The notes: a model not told the origin generated them from the letters alone. A DNA stretch of 64,000 bases from Pseudomonas sp. G2-4 (GCF_030064125.1 NZ_CP125957.1:5016501-5080500), one strand, 5' to 3'. Counted from the first letter of the stretch, positions 1 through 9,725 are shown. Numbers and translations are program-made.

Positions 1-910
1 GCGGCGTGGCGCCGAAGAAGTTGCGGTAGGCGCTGGAGAAATGCGGCCCCGAGGAAAACCCGCAAGACAGGCCAATCTGAATAATGGATTTGCTGGTCTG
101 CATCAGCATCTGCCGGGCCTTGTTCAGGCGCAGTTCCAGGTAGTACTGGCTGGGCACACGATTGAGGTACTGCTTGAAAATCCGCTCCAGTTGCCGACGG
201 GACACGCACACATGCTGGGCGATCTCATCGGTGGTCAGCGGCTCTTCGATGTTGGCTTCCATCAGCAGCACGGCTTGGGTGAGCTTCGGATGGCTGGAGC
301 CGAGACGGTTCTGCAACGGGATGCGCTGACGCTCGCCACCTTCACGGATCCGCTCGACCACCAGCTCTTCCGACACGGCACCGGCCAGTTCCGCGCCGTG
401 ATCCCGGGCCAGCACCGCCAGCAACAGGTCGAGCACCGACATGCCACCGCAGGCGGTCAGGCGATCGCGATCCCAGTCGAACAGATGGCTGGTGGCGATG
501 ACCTTGGGAAAACGTTCGGCGAAGTCGTCCTGCCAGCGCCAATGCACGGCGGCGCGGTAACCGTCGAGCAAACCCAACTGCGCCAGGGGATAGACACCGG
601 CGGACAAGCCACCGATCACACAACCGGCACGCACCAGTTGCTTGAGGGCGCTGCTCAGGGGCGACGCCAGCGCGGTCGGTGGTTCATCGGCCAGCAGGAA
701 CAGCTTCTGGAAACCCTCGAGCTTGCCGGCCCAGGGCTCGCCCGGCAGCTGCCAGGCACCTTCGACTGGCGGTTCGGCCTGCAAGAACGACAGCTCGTAG
801 ACCACATCCGGATGCACCCGCTGAGCGACACGCAAGGCCTCCTCGGCCAGCGCCAGCGTCAAGGCTTTAGTGCTGGGCCAAATCAGGAAACCAATTCGAT
901 GGGCAGTCAT
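1..910 (-). CDS. argR: ArgR, AraC/GlxA-type arginine-responsive regulator (3' part outside window)
   Basis: The reverse strand reads from an ATG at 910 (MTAHRIGFLIWPSTKA...) to the window edge without a stop, giving about 303 residues. The N-terminal two thirds is a DJ-1/PfpI (GlxA-type) amidotransferase-like sensor domain and the C-terminal third holds the AraC helix-turn-helix (TTDEIAQHVCVSRRQLERIF). In Pseudomonas, ArgR of this architecture senses arginine and controls arginine uptake and catabolism. It lies 113 bp downstream of aotP on the same strand, matching the end of the aot-argR operon known from P. aeruginosa. The last few dozen residues are missing because the gene runs off the left edge. 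Confidence 0.9.
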   Translation of the reverse strand, partial: MTAHRIGFLIWPSTKALTLALAEEALRVAQRVHPDVVYELSFLQAEPPVEGAWQLPGEPWAGKLEGFQKLFLLADEPPTALASPLSSALKQLVRAGCVIGGLSAGVYPLAQLGLLDGYRAAVHWRWQDDFAERFPKVIATSHLFDWDRDRLTACGGMSVLDLLLAVLARDHGAELAGAVSEELVVERIREGGERQRIPLQNRLGSSHPKLTQAVLLMEANIEEPLTTDEIAQHVCVSRRQLERIFKQYLNRVPSQYYLELRLNKARQMLMQTSKSIIQIGLSCGFSSGPHFSSAYRNFFGATP

Positions 911-1023
911 GGCGGGCAATCCGAAGCGAAAACAGTGTTAAAGCCAAAAGCGGCTGCAACCAAATTAGACCATCTGGCGCGCGGTGCGCAGCATGACCTA
1001 AATCAGGTGCGAAACGGGAGCGA

Positions 1024-1788
1024 TTACTTGAGGCTGCCCGAAAGAAATTGCTGCAGGCGCTCCGATTGCGGGTTGACCAGCACTTCGCGTGGATTGCCGC
1101 TTTCTTCGACGATGCCTTTGTGCAGGAACACCAGCTGGTTCGAGACTTCACGGGCAAAACCCATTTCGTGAGTCACCACCACCATGGTCCGGCCTTCCAG
1201 GGCCAGGGCCTGCATCACCTTGAGCACATCGCCCACCAGCTCCGGGTCGAGGGCCGAAGTCGGCTCGTCGAACAGCATCACTTCCGGCTCCACCGCCAAC
1301 GCCCGGGCAATCGCCACCCGCTGTTGTTCGCCGCCGGACATGTGGCCCGGATAGGCGTCCTTGCGATGGGCCACGCCGACCTTGTTCAGGTAATACTCGG
1401 CCTTTTCGCGAGCTTCGGCCTTGGAAACACCCAATACATGCACCGGTGCTTCCATGATGTTTTCCAGCGCGGTCATGTGGGACCACAGGTTGAAATGCTG
1501 GAACACCATCGACAGCCGCGAACGCATGCGCTGCAGTTGCTTGGCGTCCGCGGCCTTCAATGCGCCGTCCTTGCCAGCCACCAGTTTCAGCTCTTCGTTG
1601 TTGAGCAGAATCTTGCCGGCATGGGGTTGCTCGAGCAGGTTGATGCAACGCAGGAAAGTACTTTTGCCAGAGCCACTGGAGCCGATGATGCTGATCACAT
1701 CGCCAGCGGCGGCTTTCAGGGACACGCCCTTGAGCACTTCGTGACTGCCATAGCGTTTATGCAGGTCTTGGACTTCAAGCTTGTACAT
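1024..1788 (-). CDS. aotP: ABC transporter ATP-binding subunit AotP (arginine/ornithine)
   Basis: A 254-residue ATPase with Walker [10 protein letters not shown] at about residues 36-44, signature [15 protein letters not shown], Walker [14 protein letters not shown] and a switch histidine in VVVTHEMGF. It belongs to the HisP/GlnQ polar amino acid family. I chose the ATG at 1788 ([14 protein letters not shown]); an in-frame GTG at 1803 is possible but would add five residues not expected in the family. It energises the AotQ/AotM permease. Only about 56 bp separate it from aotM, so the aotO gene found between these two in P. aeruginosa is absent here. Confidence 0.92.
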   Translation of the reverse strand: MYKLEVQDLHKRYGSHEVLKGVSLKAAAGDVISIIGSSGSGKSTFLRCINLLEQPHAGKILLNNEELKLVAGKDGALKAADAKQLQRMRSRLSMVFQHFNLWSHMTALENIMEAPVHVLGVSKAEAREKAEYYLNKVGVAHRKDAYPGHMSGGEQQRVAIARALAVEPEVMLFDEPTSALDPELVGDVLKVMQALALEGRTMVVVTHEMGFAREVSNQLVFLHKGIVEESGNPREVLVNPQSERLQQFLSGSLK

Positions 1789-1844
1789 GCGGTCGGTTCT
1801 CACAAAACGTCAGTCGTTGAGCAGTCGATCGGATCGATGCGTTA

Positions 1845-2543
1845 TCAGTGCTTGCGCGGCGCCAGGTAACCCAGCCAGCGGCGCTCGGCCAGCTTGAACA
1901 GGCGCACCAGGATGAAGGTCAGGCACAGGTAGAAAACGCCGGCCGTGATGTAGGCCTCGAACGGCAAGTAATACTGCGCATTCACTGTACGCGCGGCACC
2001 GGTGATGTCGATCAGGGTCACGATGGAGGCCAGGCTGGTGGTCTGCAACATCATGATCACTTCGTTGCTGTATTGCGGCAGCGCCCGACGCAAGGCCGAC
2101 GGTAACAAGATCCGGCGATACAACTTGTAGCGCGACATGCCCATGGCCTTGGCCGCTTCGATCTCACCATTAGGCGTAGCCCGCAGGCTGCCGGCGATGA
2201 TTTCGGCGGTGTAGGCGCTGGTATTGATAGCGAACGCCAGGCACGCACAGAAGGTCGCGCTGGACAGCCACGGCCAGAGGAAGCTCTCGCGCACGGCTGC
2301 GAATTGTGCCAGCCCGTAGTAGATCAGAAACAGCTGCACCAACATCGGTGTGCCGCGAATCACATAGGTGTAGAGCCAGGCCGTCATGTTGATGACCGGC
2401 TGCTTGGACACGCGCATCAGCCCCAGGGGCAGCGCCGCCAGCAGGCCGAAGAACAGCGACAGGGCCAGCAGCTTCAGGGTGGTCAGCAGACCACTGAAGT
2501 ACAGCGGCAAGGCTTCATAGATGACGTTGTAGTCGAAGATCAT
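1845..2543 (-). CDS. aotM: ABC transporter permease AotM
   Basis: A 232-residue inner-membrane protein with about five hydrophobic segments and the EAA loop typical of HisM-type permeases (NGEIEAAKAMGMSRYKLYRRILLP). It forms the transmembrane channel for basic amino acids together with AotQ. Its start overlaps the aotQ stop by 4 bp (ATGA), which implies translational coupling. Family assignment is strong. The arginine/ornithine specificity is inferred from the adjacent argR and the operon order. Confidence 0.92.
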   Translation of the reverse strand: MIFDYNVIYEALPLYFSGLLTTLKLLALSLFFGLLAALPLGLMRVSKQPVINMTAWLYTYVIRGTPMLVQLFLIYYGLAQFAAVRESFLWPWLSSATFCACLAFAINTSAYTAEIIAGSLRATPNGEIEAAKAMGMSRYKLYRRILLPSALRRALPQYSNEVIMMLQTTSLASIVTLIDITGAARTVNAQYYLPFEAYITAGVFYLCLTFILVRLFKLAERRWLGYLAPRKH

Positions 2544-3229
2544 AGATCAGCCGCCCTTACGCCTACCGAGTAGCGCTTCTCAAGGTGACGCAATGCCAGC
2601 AACGAGACACTGGTGATCACCAGGTACATCGCCGCCACTGCCAGGAAGAAGGTGAAAGGCTCGCGCGTGGCATCTGCCGCCTGCTTGGCCTTGAACATCA
2701 TGTCTTGCAGGCCTACCACCGAAATCAGCGCGGTAGCCTTGGTCAACACCAGCCAGTTGTTGGTGAAGCCCGGAATCGCCAGGCGAATCATCTGCGGCAC
2801 CAGCACCCGGAAAAACACCTGGAACCCGTTCATGCCGTACGCCATGCCCGCCTCGGCCTGGCCCTTGGGGATCGCCATGAACGCGCCGCGAAAGGTTTCC
2901 GACAGGTACGCACCGAAGATGAAACCCAGGGTGCCGATACCGGCCGCCAGCGGGTTCAGGTCGATGTAGTCGTCATAACCGAGCATCGGCGCCACGCGGT
3001 TGAGCAGGTCCTGGCCGCCGTAGAAAATCAGCAGGATCAGCACCAGGTCGGGAATGCCGCGAATGACCGTGGAATACAGGTCACCCAGCCACGCCAGCCA
3101 ACGCACCGGCGAGAGGCGCAACGCGACGCCGATCAGCCCCAGGACGATGGCCAGGGCCATGGACGACAAGGCGAGCTGAAGCGTCAACCATGCGCCATCG
3201 AGGATGACAGCCCCGTAGCCTTTCAACAT
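2540..3229 (-). CDS. aotQ: ABC transporter permease AotQ
   Basis: A 229-residue HisQ-type permease with several membrane segments and the EAA-type loop KGQAEAGMAYGMNGFQVFFRVLVP. It starts at an ATG preceded by GAGGA at good spacing. It is the second half of the permease heterodimer with AotM. A 90-bp gap with a terminator-like hairpin separates it from the upstream binding-protein gene, a common way to make the binding protein in excess over the membrane subunits. Confidence 0.92.
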   Translation of the reverse strand: MLKGYGAVILDGAWLTLQLALSSMALAIVLGLIGVALRLSPVRWLAWLGDLYSTVIRGIPDLVLILLIFYGGQDLLNRVAPMLGYDDYIDLNPLAAGIGTLGFIFGAYLSETFRGAFMAIPKGQAEAGMAYGMNGFQVFFRVLVPQMIRLAIPGFTNNWLVLTKATALISVVGLQDMMFKAKQAADATREPFTFFLAVAAMYLVITSVSLLALRHLEKRYSVGVRAADL

Positions 3230-3254
3230 GATTCAGGTCCTCGAATGTGGGATG

Positions 3255-3298
3255 AAAAAATGGCGCAAACCGCAGAAATCCTGTTGCTTGCGCCATTT
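3255..3298 (-). terminator. Terminator-like hairpin between aotJ and aotQ
   Basis: Two 11-base arms, AAATGGCGCAA at 3258-3268 and TTGCGCCATTT at 3288-3298, flank a 19-base loop. On the minus strand the hairpin is followed by a run of T (complement of 3255-3260). It sits between the binding-protein and permease genes, so it probably attenuates read-through or protects the aotJ transcript end. Confidence 0.7.
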
Positions 3299-3319
3299 CG
3301 CACGAGTGGCGGGACGGTG

Positions 3320-4093
3320 TTACTTGCCGTAGATGTCGAAGGCGAAGTATTTGTCCTGGATTTGCTTGTATTTGCCGTTCTCGCGAATGGCAGCGATTGC
3401 GCTGTTGATCTTGTCTTTCAGCGCATCGCCCTTGCGAACCGCAATACCAATACCGTCGCCGAAGTATTTCTCATCGGTGAAGGCCGGACCGACGAACGCA
3501 AAGCCTTTGCCGGCGTCGGTTTTCAGGAAACCGTCATCCAACAGCGTAGCGTCTGCCACGGTACCGTCGAGGCGGCCGGCGGCTACATCCAGGTAGATCT
3601 CGTTCTGCGAACCGTACGGTTTGATCTCGGCACCCAGCGGGGCCAGGACTTCACGGGCGAAACGCTCGTGGATCGAACCGCGCTGCACGCCAATGTTCTT
3701 GCCCTTGAGCTCGGCCAGGCCGTCGCTGACCTGGGTACCGGCCTTCATCACCAGACGGGCTGGGGTGTTGTAGTACTTGTTGGTGAAATCAACGGATTTC
3801 TTGCGATCTTCAGTGATCGACATGGACGACAGGATCGCGTCGATCTTGCGGACCTTGAGCGCCGGGATCAGGCCGTCGAATTCCTGCTCGACCCACACGC
3901 ACTTGACCTTCATCTCTTCGCACAGCGCATTGCCGATGTCGTAGTCGAAACCGACGATGCTGCCATCCGGGGCTTTCGAGGCAAACGGCGGGTAAGCCGC
4001 CTCGATACCGATTTTCACAGGCTTTTCATCGGCGAATGTCGACAGGGACAGCACGGACAGTGCCAGGGCGCCAAGCAGCACAAGTTTCTTCAT
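3320..4093 (-). CDS. aotJ: Periplasmic arginine/ornithine-binding protein AotJ
   Basis: A 257-residue family 3 solute-binding protein. The first ~21 residues ([21 protein letters not shown]) form a Sec signal peptide with a likely cleavage before DEKPVKIG. The mature part carries the typical polar amino acid signature [22 protein letters not shown]. It captures basic amino acids in the periplasm and delivers them to AotQM. It is the first gene of the aot unit, and its upstream region contains a match to an ArgR half-site. Confidence 0.93.
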   Translation of the reverse strand: MKKLVLLGALALSVLSLSTFADEKPVKIGIEAAYPPFASKAPDGSIVGFDYDIGNALCEEMKVKCVWVEQEFDGLIPALKVRKIDAILSSMSITEDRKKSVDFTNKYYNTPARLVMKAGTQVSDGLAELKGKNIGVQRGSIHERFAREVLAPLGAEIKPYGSQNEIYLDVAAGRLDGTVADATLLDDGFLKTDAGKGFAFVGPAFTDEKYFGDGIGIAVRKGDALKDKINSAIAAIRENGKYKQIQDKYFAFDIYGK

Positions 4094-4260
4094 CTTGGGA
4101 CTCCATCGGTAAAGGGCAAAAACGGCAGAGTGAGCAACAGCCCAATATGCGAATGGGTGGAACGAACTTTGGTGCTGCGTCCTAGGAAGCCCACGTTTTA
4201 TTCAACGCGAGCCACGACGAGCGAGTGATCGGCATTCTAACGACAGGCCCGAAGCCGATA

Positions 4261-4276
4261 TTTCTTCAATGCGACA
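4261..4276 (-). promoter_or_regulatory. Candidate ArgR half-site upstream of aotJ
   Basis: On the minus strand the sequence reads TGTCGC, eight bases, then AA, which fits the half-site pattern TGTCGC-N8-AA reported for Pseudomonas ArgR. It lies about 170-180 bp upstream of the aotJ start. A good second half-site at the expected 21-bp register is not seen; a TGTCGT copy occurs 31 bp away at 4240-4245. I therefore keep this tentative. Confidence 0.35.
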
Positions 4277-4578
4277 ACAAATTACAGAAGCACCGAGAAA
4301 GCTGATCGAGCGCATTGACAGCCCCGCAAAATCATGCAAGAGCAAAAGAAGGGAAACCGATCTATGCTGCAAATAGCGGGCCCATTATTCGCAAACCCTT
4401 CTAATCCGGCAAGCACAGCGTGTCGGCTTATTTTATCCGAGGCCAGGAGCCGCCCTGTAACGGGGCTTCACGTTTCACATCGCCCCGTCGTGGCGCCTTT
4501 GGTTACACATTTCGAAACACCGGTAACGTTCAGACACCTCCCACTTTAAACGCCGATATTTATTCATCCGCCGAACCC

Positions 4579-4807
4579 GTGGCGAGGGAGCTTGCTCCCG
4601 CGGGGCTGCGAAGCAGCCCCAAAGCCAGGCACCACGCCCATCCAGTCATACCCCATTAGCCAGCCTACGCCGACCCCGTGGCGAGGGAGCTTGCTCCCGC
4701 TGGGCTGCGAAGCAGCCCCAAAGCCAGACACCACGGTCATTCAGTCATACCGTATTGGCCGGTTTACGACTGCTGCGCAGCCGAGCGGGAGCAAGCTCCC
4801 TCGCCAC
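4579..4807. repeat. REP type A cluster: two direct and one inverted copy
   Basis: Copies at 4579-4620 and 4678-4719 read GTGGCGAGGGAGCTTGCTCC followed by a second small hairpin (GGGCTGCGAAGCAGCCC). A third copy at 4770-4807 is in inverse orientation. The rest of 4094-4864 holds no supported gene; the short open frames there lack ribosome binding sites and partly translate REP sequence. Confidence 0.85.
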
Positions 4808-4864
4808 AAGGGTGTCCAGACCTGAAATAGGTGTAAACCTTATTCAGAACCAGACAGACCCCAC

Positions 4865-4901
4865 AAAAAAGCCCCGCCAGGCAAATGCCAGGCGGGGCTT
4901 T
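4865..4901 (-). terminator. Rho-independent terminator of acs
   Basis: The 11-base arms AAAGCCCCGCC and GGCGGGGCTTT (4868-4878, 4891-4901), with a further inner stem, are followed on the minus strand by T residues complementary to the A-run at 4865-4870. It begins about 20 bp after the acs stop codon. Confidence 0.88.
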
Positions 4902-4920
4902 CAAAGGTCACAAACCGCTG

Positions 4921-6876
4921 TCAGGCGACGTTCATGGTCTTGTGCGTCTCGATCAAGTGCGCCACCACACTTGGATCGGCCAGGGTGGAGATATCACCCA
5001 ACCCATCGTATTCCGCCGTGGCGATCTTGCGCAGGATGCGGCGCATGATCTTGCCGGAACGGGTTTTCGGCAGGCCCGGGGCCCACTGGATAACATCCGG
5101 CGAAGCGATCGGACCGATTTCCTTGCGCACCCAGTTCTTCAGTTCCAGGCGCAGAGCTTCGCTGGTTTCTTCCCCGGCGTTCAGGGTGACGTAGACATAG
5201 ATCCCCTGCCCCTTGATGTCGTGCGGCACACCGACCACCGCCGCTTCGGCGACTTTCGGGTGAGCAACCATGGCACTTTCGATCTCGGCGGTACCCATGC
5301 GGTGGCCGGACACGTTGAGCACGTCATCCACCCGACCGGTGATCCAATAGTAACCGTCCTCGTCGCGACGCGCACCGTCACCGGTGAAGTACATGCCGCT
5401 GAAGGTCTTGAAGTAGGTATCGACAAAACGGTCATGGTCGCCGTACAGCGTACGGGCCTGGCCTGGCCACGAATCGAGGATCACCAGGTTGCCTTCGGCG
5501 GCGCCTTCGATCAGGTTGCCGAGGTTATCCACCAGCGCCGGCACCACGCCGAAGAACGGACGTGTGGCCGAACCCGGTTTCAGCGCCGTAGCACCCGGCA
5601 ACGGGCTGATCAGCACGCCACCGGTTTCGGTCTGCCACCAAGTGTCGACGATCGGGCAACGTTCCTTGCCGACATTCTTGTAGTACCAGTCCCAGGCTTC
5701 CGGGTTGATCGGCTCGCCCACCGAACCCAACAGGCGCAGGCTGCTGCCATCGGCGCCTTCGACGGCGGCGGTGCCCGAAGCCATCATCGCGCGGATAGCG
5801 GTCGGCGCGGTGTAGAGGATGTTGACCTTGTGCTTGTCGATGACCTTGGCCACCCGAGTGATATCCGGGTAGTTCGGTACGCCTTCGAACAGCAGCGTGG
5901 TCGCGCCATTGGCCAGCGGGCCGTAGACGATATAGCTGTGGCCGGTGACCCAGCCAACGTCGGCGGTGCACCAGTAGACGTCACCTGGCTTGTAGTCGAA
6001 CACGCGCTCATGGGTCAGGGCCGCATACAGCAAATAGCCGGCCGTGGTGTGCTGCACACCCTTGGGCTTGCCGGTGGAACCGGAGGTGTAGAGGATGAAC
6101 AGCGCCTCTTCGGCGCCCATTTCCTTCGGCGCGCAAACGGTGCCGGCCACTTTCATCAGGTCTTCGTACCAGATGTCGCGGTGCTGGTTCCACTTGATGC
6201 TACCGCCGGTGCGCTTGCACACGATGACTTTCTGGATGCTGCTGGTTTCCGGGTTGGTCAACGCATCATCGACGTTGGCCTTGAGCGGGATCTTCTTGCC
6301 GGCGCGAACGCCTTCGTCGGCGGTGATCACCACTTTGGATTTGCAATCGATGATCCGACCGGCCAGCGCTTCCGGCGAGAAACCGCCGAACACCACCGAG
6401 TGAACCGCACCGATCCGGGCACAGGCCAGCATGGCGACCACGGCCTCGGGGATCATCGGCATGTAGATCGTCACCACGTCGCCGCGATGCACATCCTGGC
6501 CGCGCAGGGCGTTGGCGAACTTGCAGACTTCTTCATGCAGCTCGCGATAGGTGATATTGCGACTCTCGGCAGGGTCATCGCCCTCCCAGATAATCGCCAC
6601 TTGATCGCCGCGCTCGGCCAGATGCCGGTCGAGGCAGTTGTAGGAAACGTTCAAGGTACCGTCGGCGAACCATTTGATATCGACATGGTGATCGTCGAAG
6701 GATGTCTGTTTCACCTTGGTGAAAGGCTGAATCCAGTCGAGGCGCTTGGCCTGCTCGCGCCAAAAGCCATCCGGGTTGACCACCGACTGTTGGTACATGG
6801 CCTTGTAGGTTGCCTCGTCAGTCAACGTACTGGCCGCAACCTCGGGGCGAACGGGATACACAGAAGCCGCACTCAT
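4921..6876 (-). CDS. acs: Acetyl-coenzyme A synthetase
   Basis: A 651-residue AMP-forming acetate-CoA ligase, the full family length. It converts acetate, ATP and CoA into acetyl-CoA, AMP and pyrophosphate in the cytoplasm. Visible motifs are the P-loop [11 protein letters not shown], the [15 protein letters not shown] hinge region and the C-terminal [11 protein letters not shown], whose lysine is the usual regulatory acetylation site. The open frame extends 60 codons further upstream, but the ATG at 6876 ([13 protein letters not shown]) has GAGGTAAG at the right distance and gives the family N-terminus. It is monocistronic with its own terminator. Confidence 0.96.
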   Translation of the reverse strand: MSAASVYPVRPEVAASTLTDEATYKAMYQQSVVNPDGFWREQAKRLDWIQPFTKVKQTSFDDHHVDIKWFADGTLNVSYNCLDRHLAERGDQVAIIWEGDDPAESRNITYRELHEEVCKFANALRGQDVHRGDVVTIYMPMIPEAVVAMLACARIGAVHSVVFGGFSPEALAGRIIDCKSKVVITADEGVRAGKKIPLKANVDDALTNPETSSIQKVIVCKRTGGSIKWNQHRDIWYEDLMKVAGTVCAPKEMGAEEALFILYTSGSTGKPKGVQHTTAGYLLYAALTHERVFDYKPGDVYWCTADVGWVTGHSYIVYGPLANGATTLLFEGVPNYPDITRVAKVIDKHKVNILYTAPTAIRAMMASGTAAVEGADGSSLRLLGSVGEPINPEAWDWYYKNVGKERCPIVDTWWQTETGGVLISPLPGATALKPGSATRPFFGVVPALVDNLGNLIEGAAEGNLVILDSWPGQARTLYGDHDRFVDTYFKTFSGMYFTGDGARRDEDGYYWITGRVDDVLNVSGHRMGTAEIESAMVAHPKVAEAAVVGVPHDIKGQGIYVYVTLNAGEETSEALRLELKNWVRKEIGPIASPDVIQWAPGLPKTRSGKIMRRILRKIATAEYDGLGDISTLADPSVVAHLIETHKTMNVA

Positions 6877-6989
6877 CTTTCTTACCTCGGTGACATAGTT
6901 GTTTTTGTATGGTCCCGTTGTAGCCCGGGGCGGGCCTATAGAACCATTCGACGATGGTAGTAACAAGTCCCTACAAAATGTCGGTACTA

Positions 6990-7012
6990 GTGGGAGCGAG
7001 CTTGCTCGCGAT
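6990..7012 (+). repeat. REP type B, single copy
   Basis: GTGGGAGCGAGCTTGCTCGC plus GAT, without an inverted partner nearby. It lies in the acs upstream region (6877-7272), where I see no gene. Confidence 0.75.
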
Positions 7013-7272
7013 GAGGCCGGCACCTCCAACATAGATGCCACAGACAACCCCACCACCTGCAGCGATTATTACCAGATCAACCAACAGTGTTTATCAAAAC
7101 CGAGTCTTTTTACGCCCACCCCCACCCCCTAAAATCAACCTCGCCAACCGGCAAACACGATTAACGCAACACAGCCCCCACGAAGGCCGTTAATCCAACT
7201 CCCGAAACCTGCTCCACACGTAACCCCAAAAAGGTTGCGTGACCCCACTCGACCTGAAGAAAGGTGAATCAG

Positions 7273-7536
7273 ATGAAAGCTTTATGGGTTCTGGTCCTCG
7301 GCAGCCTTTGCGCCAGCGCAATGGCAGACGAAGTCCCGACCGATGTCGCACAGCAAAAACCAGCCATTGAGGAGTACACCTACTCCACCCACCTGGACAT
7401 CGCCAAAGTCATCTCCATGAGCGACATCCCGAACGTCTGCGAAGTGGTCCCGGCAAAGATGGAATACGACGACTCCAAAGGCCAGCGCCACATCCTGCGC
7501 TACAGCGTCATGGGCAACGGCTGCTCCAACGGCTGA
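7273..7536 (+). CDS. Small secreted DUF2790-type protein
   Basis: An 87-residue protein with a signal peptide (MKALWVLVLGSLCASAMA, cleavage before DEVPT). The mature part resembles the DUF2790 family common in pseudomonads: HLDIAKVISMSDIPNVCEVVPAKM, then a YDDSKGQRHILRYSVMGNGC end, with two cysteines likely to form a disulfide. I chose the ATG at 7273 because AAGGTGA precedes it at about 7 bp; the GTG at 7264 lies inside that ribosome binding site. Function is unknown. It is followed after 31 bp by another small secreted protein, so the two are probably co-transcribed. Confidence 0.8.
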   Translation: MKALWVLVLGSLCASAMADEVPTDVAQQKPAIEEYTYSTHLDIAKVISMSDIPNVCEVVPAKMEYDDSKGQRHILRYSVMGNGCSNG

Positions 7537-7567
7537 TCAACGTCTAAACCCACCAGGAGCACCTACC

Positions 7568-7747
7568 ATGAAAATCAAACTGTTCTTCGCCCTGATCCTG
7601 TCCGTACTGGCCGCGCATACCTTTGCCGCCGACGGTTTTGATCGCACCGGTTCCGCCACCGTCGCTGAAGACGGTTACGACCGTACCGGCTCCGCCACCG
7701 TCGCCGCTGACGGCTACGACCACACCGGTTCTGCCCGTATCGGTTGA
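7568..7747 (+). CDS. Small secreted protein of tandem DGxDRTGSA repeats
   Basis: A 59-residue open frame. About 20 residues of signal peptide (MKIKLFFALILSVLAAHTFA) are followed by three 13-residue units: ADGFDRTGSATVA, EDGYDRTGSATVA and ADGYDHTGSARIG. The DNA repeats are also clear, near-identical at a period of 39 bases. CAGGAGC lies just upstream of the ATG. I recall similar repeat proteins in other pseudomonads but know no established function. The mature peptide has no cysteine or membrane segment. It probably forms a two-gene unit with the preceding small secreted protein. Confidence 0.75.
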   Translation: MKIKLFFALILSVLAAHTFAADGFDRTGSATVAEDGYDRTGSATVAADGYDHTGSARIG

Positions 7748-7789
7748 TCATCAATGTAATGCTGTTCACTTAAGGCAATCGACAAACCC

Positions 7790-7921
7790 GTGGCGAGGGA
7801 GCTTGCTCCCGCTGGGCCGCGAAGCGGCCCCAAAACCTGCCAAATGCGGAGCATCAGACACACCGCACCCGCCGGTTTACGACTGCTTCGCAGCCGAGCG
7901 GGAGCAAGCTCCCCCGCCACA
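7790..7921. repeat. REP type A inverted pair (REPIN)
   Basis: One copy starts at 7790 (GTGGCGAGGGAGCTTGCTCC) and an inverse copy ends at about 7920 (slightly degenerate, with CCCCC). Together they can fold into one long hairpin. Confidence 0.82.
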
Positions 7922-8031
7922 GGTCCATCATTTCTCTTAGATGAACCGCATTGTGATCATTAATGGCATTTTCCATGGCCCGGTTTTGATCGGGCCTGGT
8001 TGTGTTTGAAAGCGTCGAAAACCCTCCACAA

Positions 8032-8047
8032 ACACAACATGTAGTGC
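8032..8047. promoter_or_regulatory. Candidate NrdR box upstream of nrdB
   Basis: ACACAACATGTAGTGC matches 13 of 16 positions of the NrdR box as I know it (ACACwATATATwGTGT) and has CAC...GTG dyad symmetry. NrdR represses ribonucleotide reductase genes. It is about 400 bp before the nrdB ATG. A TATAAT at 8216-8221 could be a -10 element, so the box would lie well upstream of that promoter. No second box at the usual spacing is visible. The rest of 7922-8445 has no supported gene, but 8068-8083 is the perfect palindrome TTTTTTGATCAAAAAA. Confidence 0.45.
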
Positions 8048-8445
8048 AAAACCGTAAAAAACGCTCATTTTTTGATCAAAAAAACCTGCCCCGCGACCCA
8101 TGCAAAAAAAATCTTCAGCAGCCAAAGCCTTGTAAACCCTCGCTCCCACGCGGATATGCCCCCCGCCACCTCCTTCGTGGGCGATTTCGCCGCAGCACGT
8201 AGGCAAAAAAGTCCTTATAATGCCGCCTTAAACGGGCCTGCAATATTCCCTTACAGGGGATCAAGCCAGCCTGAAGCCCACGCAGAGGCTCATCGCCTCC
8301 TCGCGTACACAGCCGCTTCAGAATGACCCGTACATTTTTCTGTTTATTGCCTGCGTCAGCTGCTGCAACAAACGATTTTTCAAGATCCACCGCGGCCAGT
8401 AGGCCTTCATCGGGCATCTGGCCCTCACGCAGGAGACGACACGTC

Positions 8446-9693
8446 ATGCTGAGCTGGGACGAATTCGACAAAGAAGACGGCGAAGTCGCTGTAAAAGGCG
8501 TCAACGCCGGCCACGCTTCTGAAGCCAACATGGACCGCCTCGACAGCGCCGGCGGTGCCGCCGCCCGCGAAGCCCGGGCCGTGACGGCCAGCGACTCGGC
8601 CGCGATCGTTCGCGCCAAGGCCGCCCTCGACAAACTCGACGTAGCCGAAGGCCTCGCCGAACTCGAAGGTGCCGCCGCCCGTGTCGCCGTCGATGAAAAG
8701 CGCATGATCAACTGCCGCGCCGACCTCAACCAGCTCGTGCCTTTCAAATACGACTGGGCCTGGCAGAAGTACCTGGACGGTTGCGCAAACCACTGGATGC
8801 CGCAAGAAGTCAACATGACCGCCGACATCGCCCTCTGGAAAGACCCGGAAGGCCTGACCGACGACGAGCGCCGCATCGTGATGCGCAACCTGGGCTTCTT
8901 CTCCACCGCCGACTCCCTGGTTGCCAACAACCTGGTCCTGGCCGTGTACCGCCTGATCACCAACCCCGAATGCCGCCAGTACATCCTGCGCCAGGCATTC
9001 GAAGAGGCGATCCACACCCACGCCTATCAGTACTGCATCGAATCGCTGGCCATGGATGAAGGCGAAATCTTCAACATGTACCACGAGATCCCATCGGTCG
9101 CGAAGAAAGCCGCCTGGGGCCTGAAATACACCCGCTCGATCTCCGATCCGAAGTTCGAAACCGGCACCCCGGAAACCGACAAAGAGTTGCTGCGCAACCT
9201 GATCGCCTACTACTGCGTGCTGGAAGGCATCTTCTTCTACTGCGGCTTCACCCAGATCCTCTCCATGGGCCGCCGCAACAAAATGACCGGCGTCGCCGAG
9301 CAGTTCCAGTACATCCTGCGCGACGAATCCATGCACCTGAACTTCGGCATCGACGTGATCAACCAGATCAAAATCGAAAACCCGCACTTGTGGGATGCCG
9401 AGATGAAGGAAGAAGCGACCCAGATGATCCTGCAAGGGACTCAACTGGAGATCGAATACGCCCGCGACACCATGCCTCGTGGGGTATTGGGGATGAATGC
9501 GGCGATGATGGAGGATTACCTCAAGTTCATCGCTAACCGTCGCCTGTCGCAGATTGGTCTGAAGGAAGAGTACCCAGGGACGACTAACCCGTTCCCTTGG
9601 ATGAGCGAGATCATGGACTTGAAGAAAGAGAAGAACTTCTTTGAGACGCGAGTGATTGAGTATCAGACGGGTGGGGCTTTGAGCTGGGATTGA
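8446..9693 (+). CDS. nrdB: Class Ia ribonucleotide reductase small subunit
   Basis: A 415-residue R2 subunit that carries the di-iron/tyrosyl radical cofactor and pairs with NrdA to make deoxyribonucleotides. The metal-ligand helices are visible ([16 protein letters not shown] with E and H ligands, then [10 protein letters not shown]). The start at 8446 has AGGAGA upstream and gives [11 protein letters not shown], the start of the Pseudomonas form; the open frame itself extends to 8323. About 85 N-terminal residues precede the core and are not found in the shorter E. coli protein. nrdA is not adjacent: the upstream neighbours are small secreted proteins and acs on the other strand. Confidence 0.95.
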   Translation: MLSWDEFDKEDGEVAVKGVNAGHASEANMDRLDSAGGAAAREARAVTASDSAAIVRAKAALDKLDVAEGLAELEGAAARVAVDEKRMINCRADLNQLVPFKYDWAWQKYLDGCANHWMPQEVNMTADIALWKDPEGLTDDERRIVMRNLGFFSTADSLVANNLVLAVYRLITNPECRQYILRQAFEEAIHTHAYQYCIESLAMDEGEIFNMYHEIPSVAKKAAWGLKYTRSISDPKFETGTPETDKELLRNLIAYYCVLEGIFFYCGFTQILSMGRRNKMTGVAEQFQYILRDESMHLNFGIDVINQIKIENPHLWDAEMKEEATQMILQGTQLEIEYARDTMPRGVLGMNAAMMEDYLKFIANRRLSQIGLKEEYPGTTNPFPWMSEIMDLKKEKNFFETRVIEYQTGGALSWD

Positions 9694-9725
9694 TTCGAAA
9701 GAATCCTAGGTTGCACACTTAACTA

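Noticed and set aside
41..1171. 376-codon open frame on the plus strand
   Set aside because: It is antisense to argR and the 3' end of aotP, both recognisable by sequence.
2585..4228. 547-codon open frame on the plus strand
   Set aside because: It is antisense to aotQ and aotJ, Gln/His/Arg-rich and without a ribosome binding site.
4579..4807. CRISPR-like repeated palindromes
   Set aside because: Spacing is irregular, orientations are mixed and only three copies occur; these are REP elements and no cas gene is near.
4334..4825. Three short open frames downstream of the aot promoter region
   Set aside because: They partly translate REP sequence and have no good ribosome binding sites.
4885..6960. 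691-codon open frame on the plus strand
   Set aside because: It lies opposite acs, which has all family motifs and a good start; this frame has none.
8115..9017. 300-codon open frame on the minus strand
   Set aside because: It overlaps nrdB in antisense, with Ser/Arg-rich composition and no motif.
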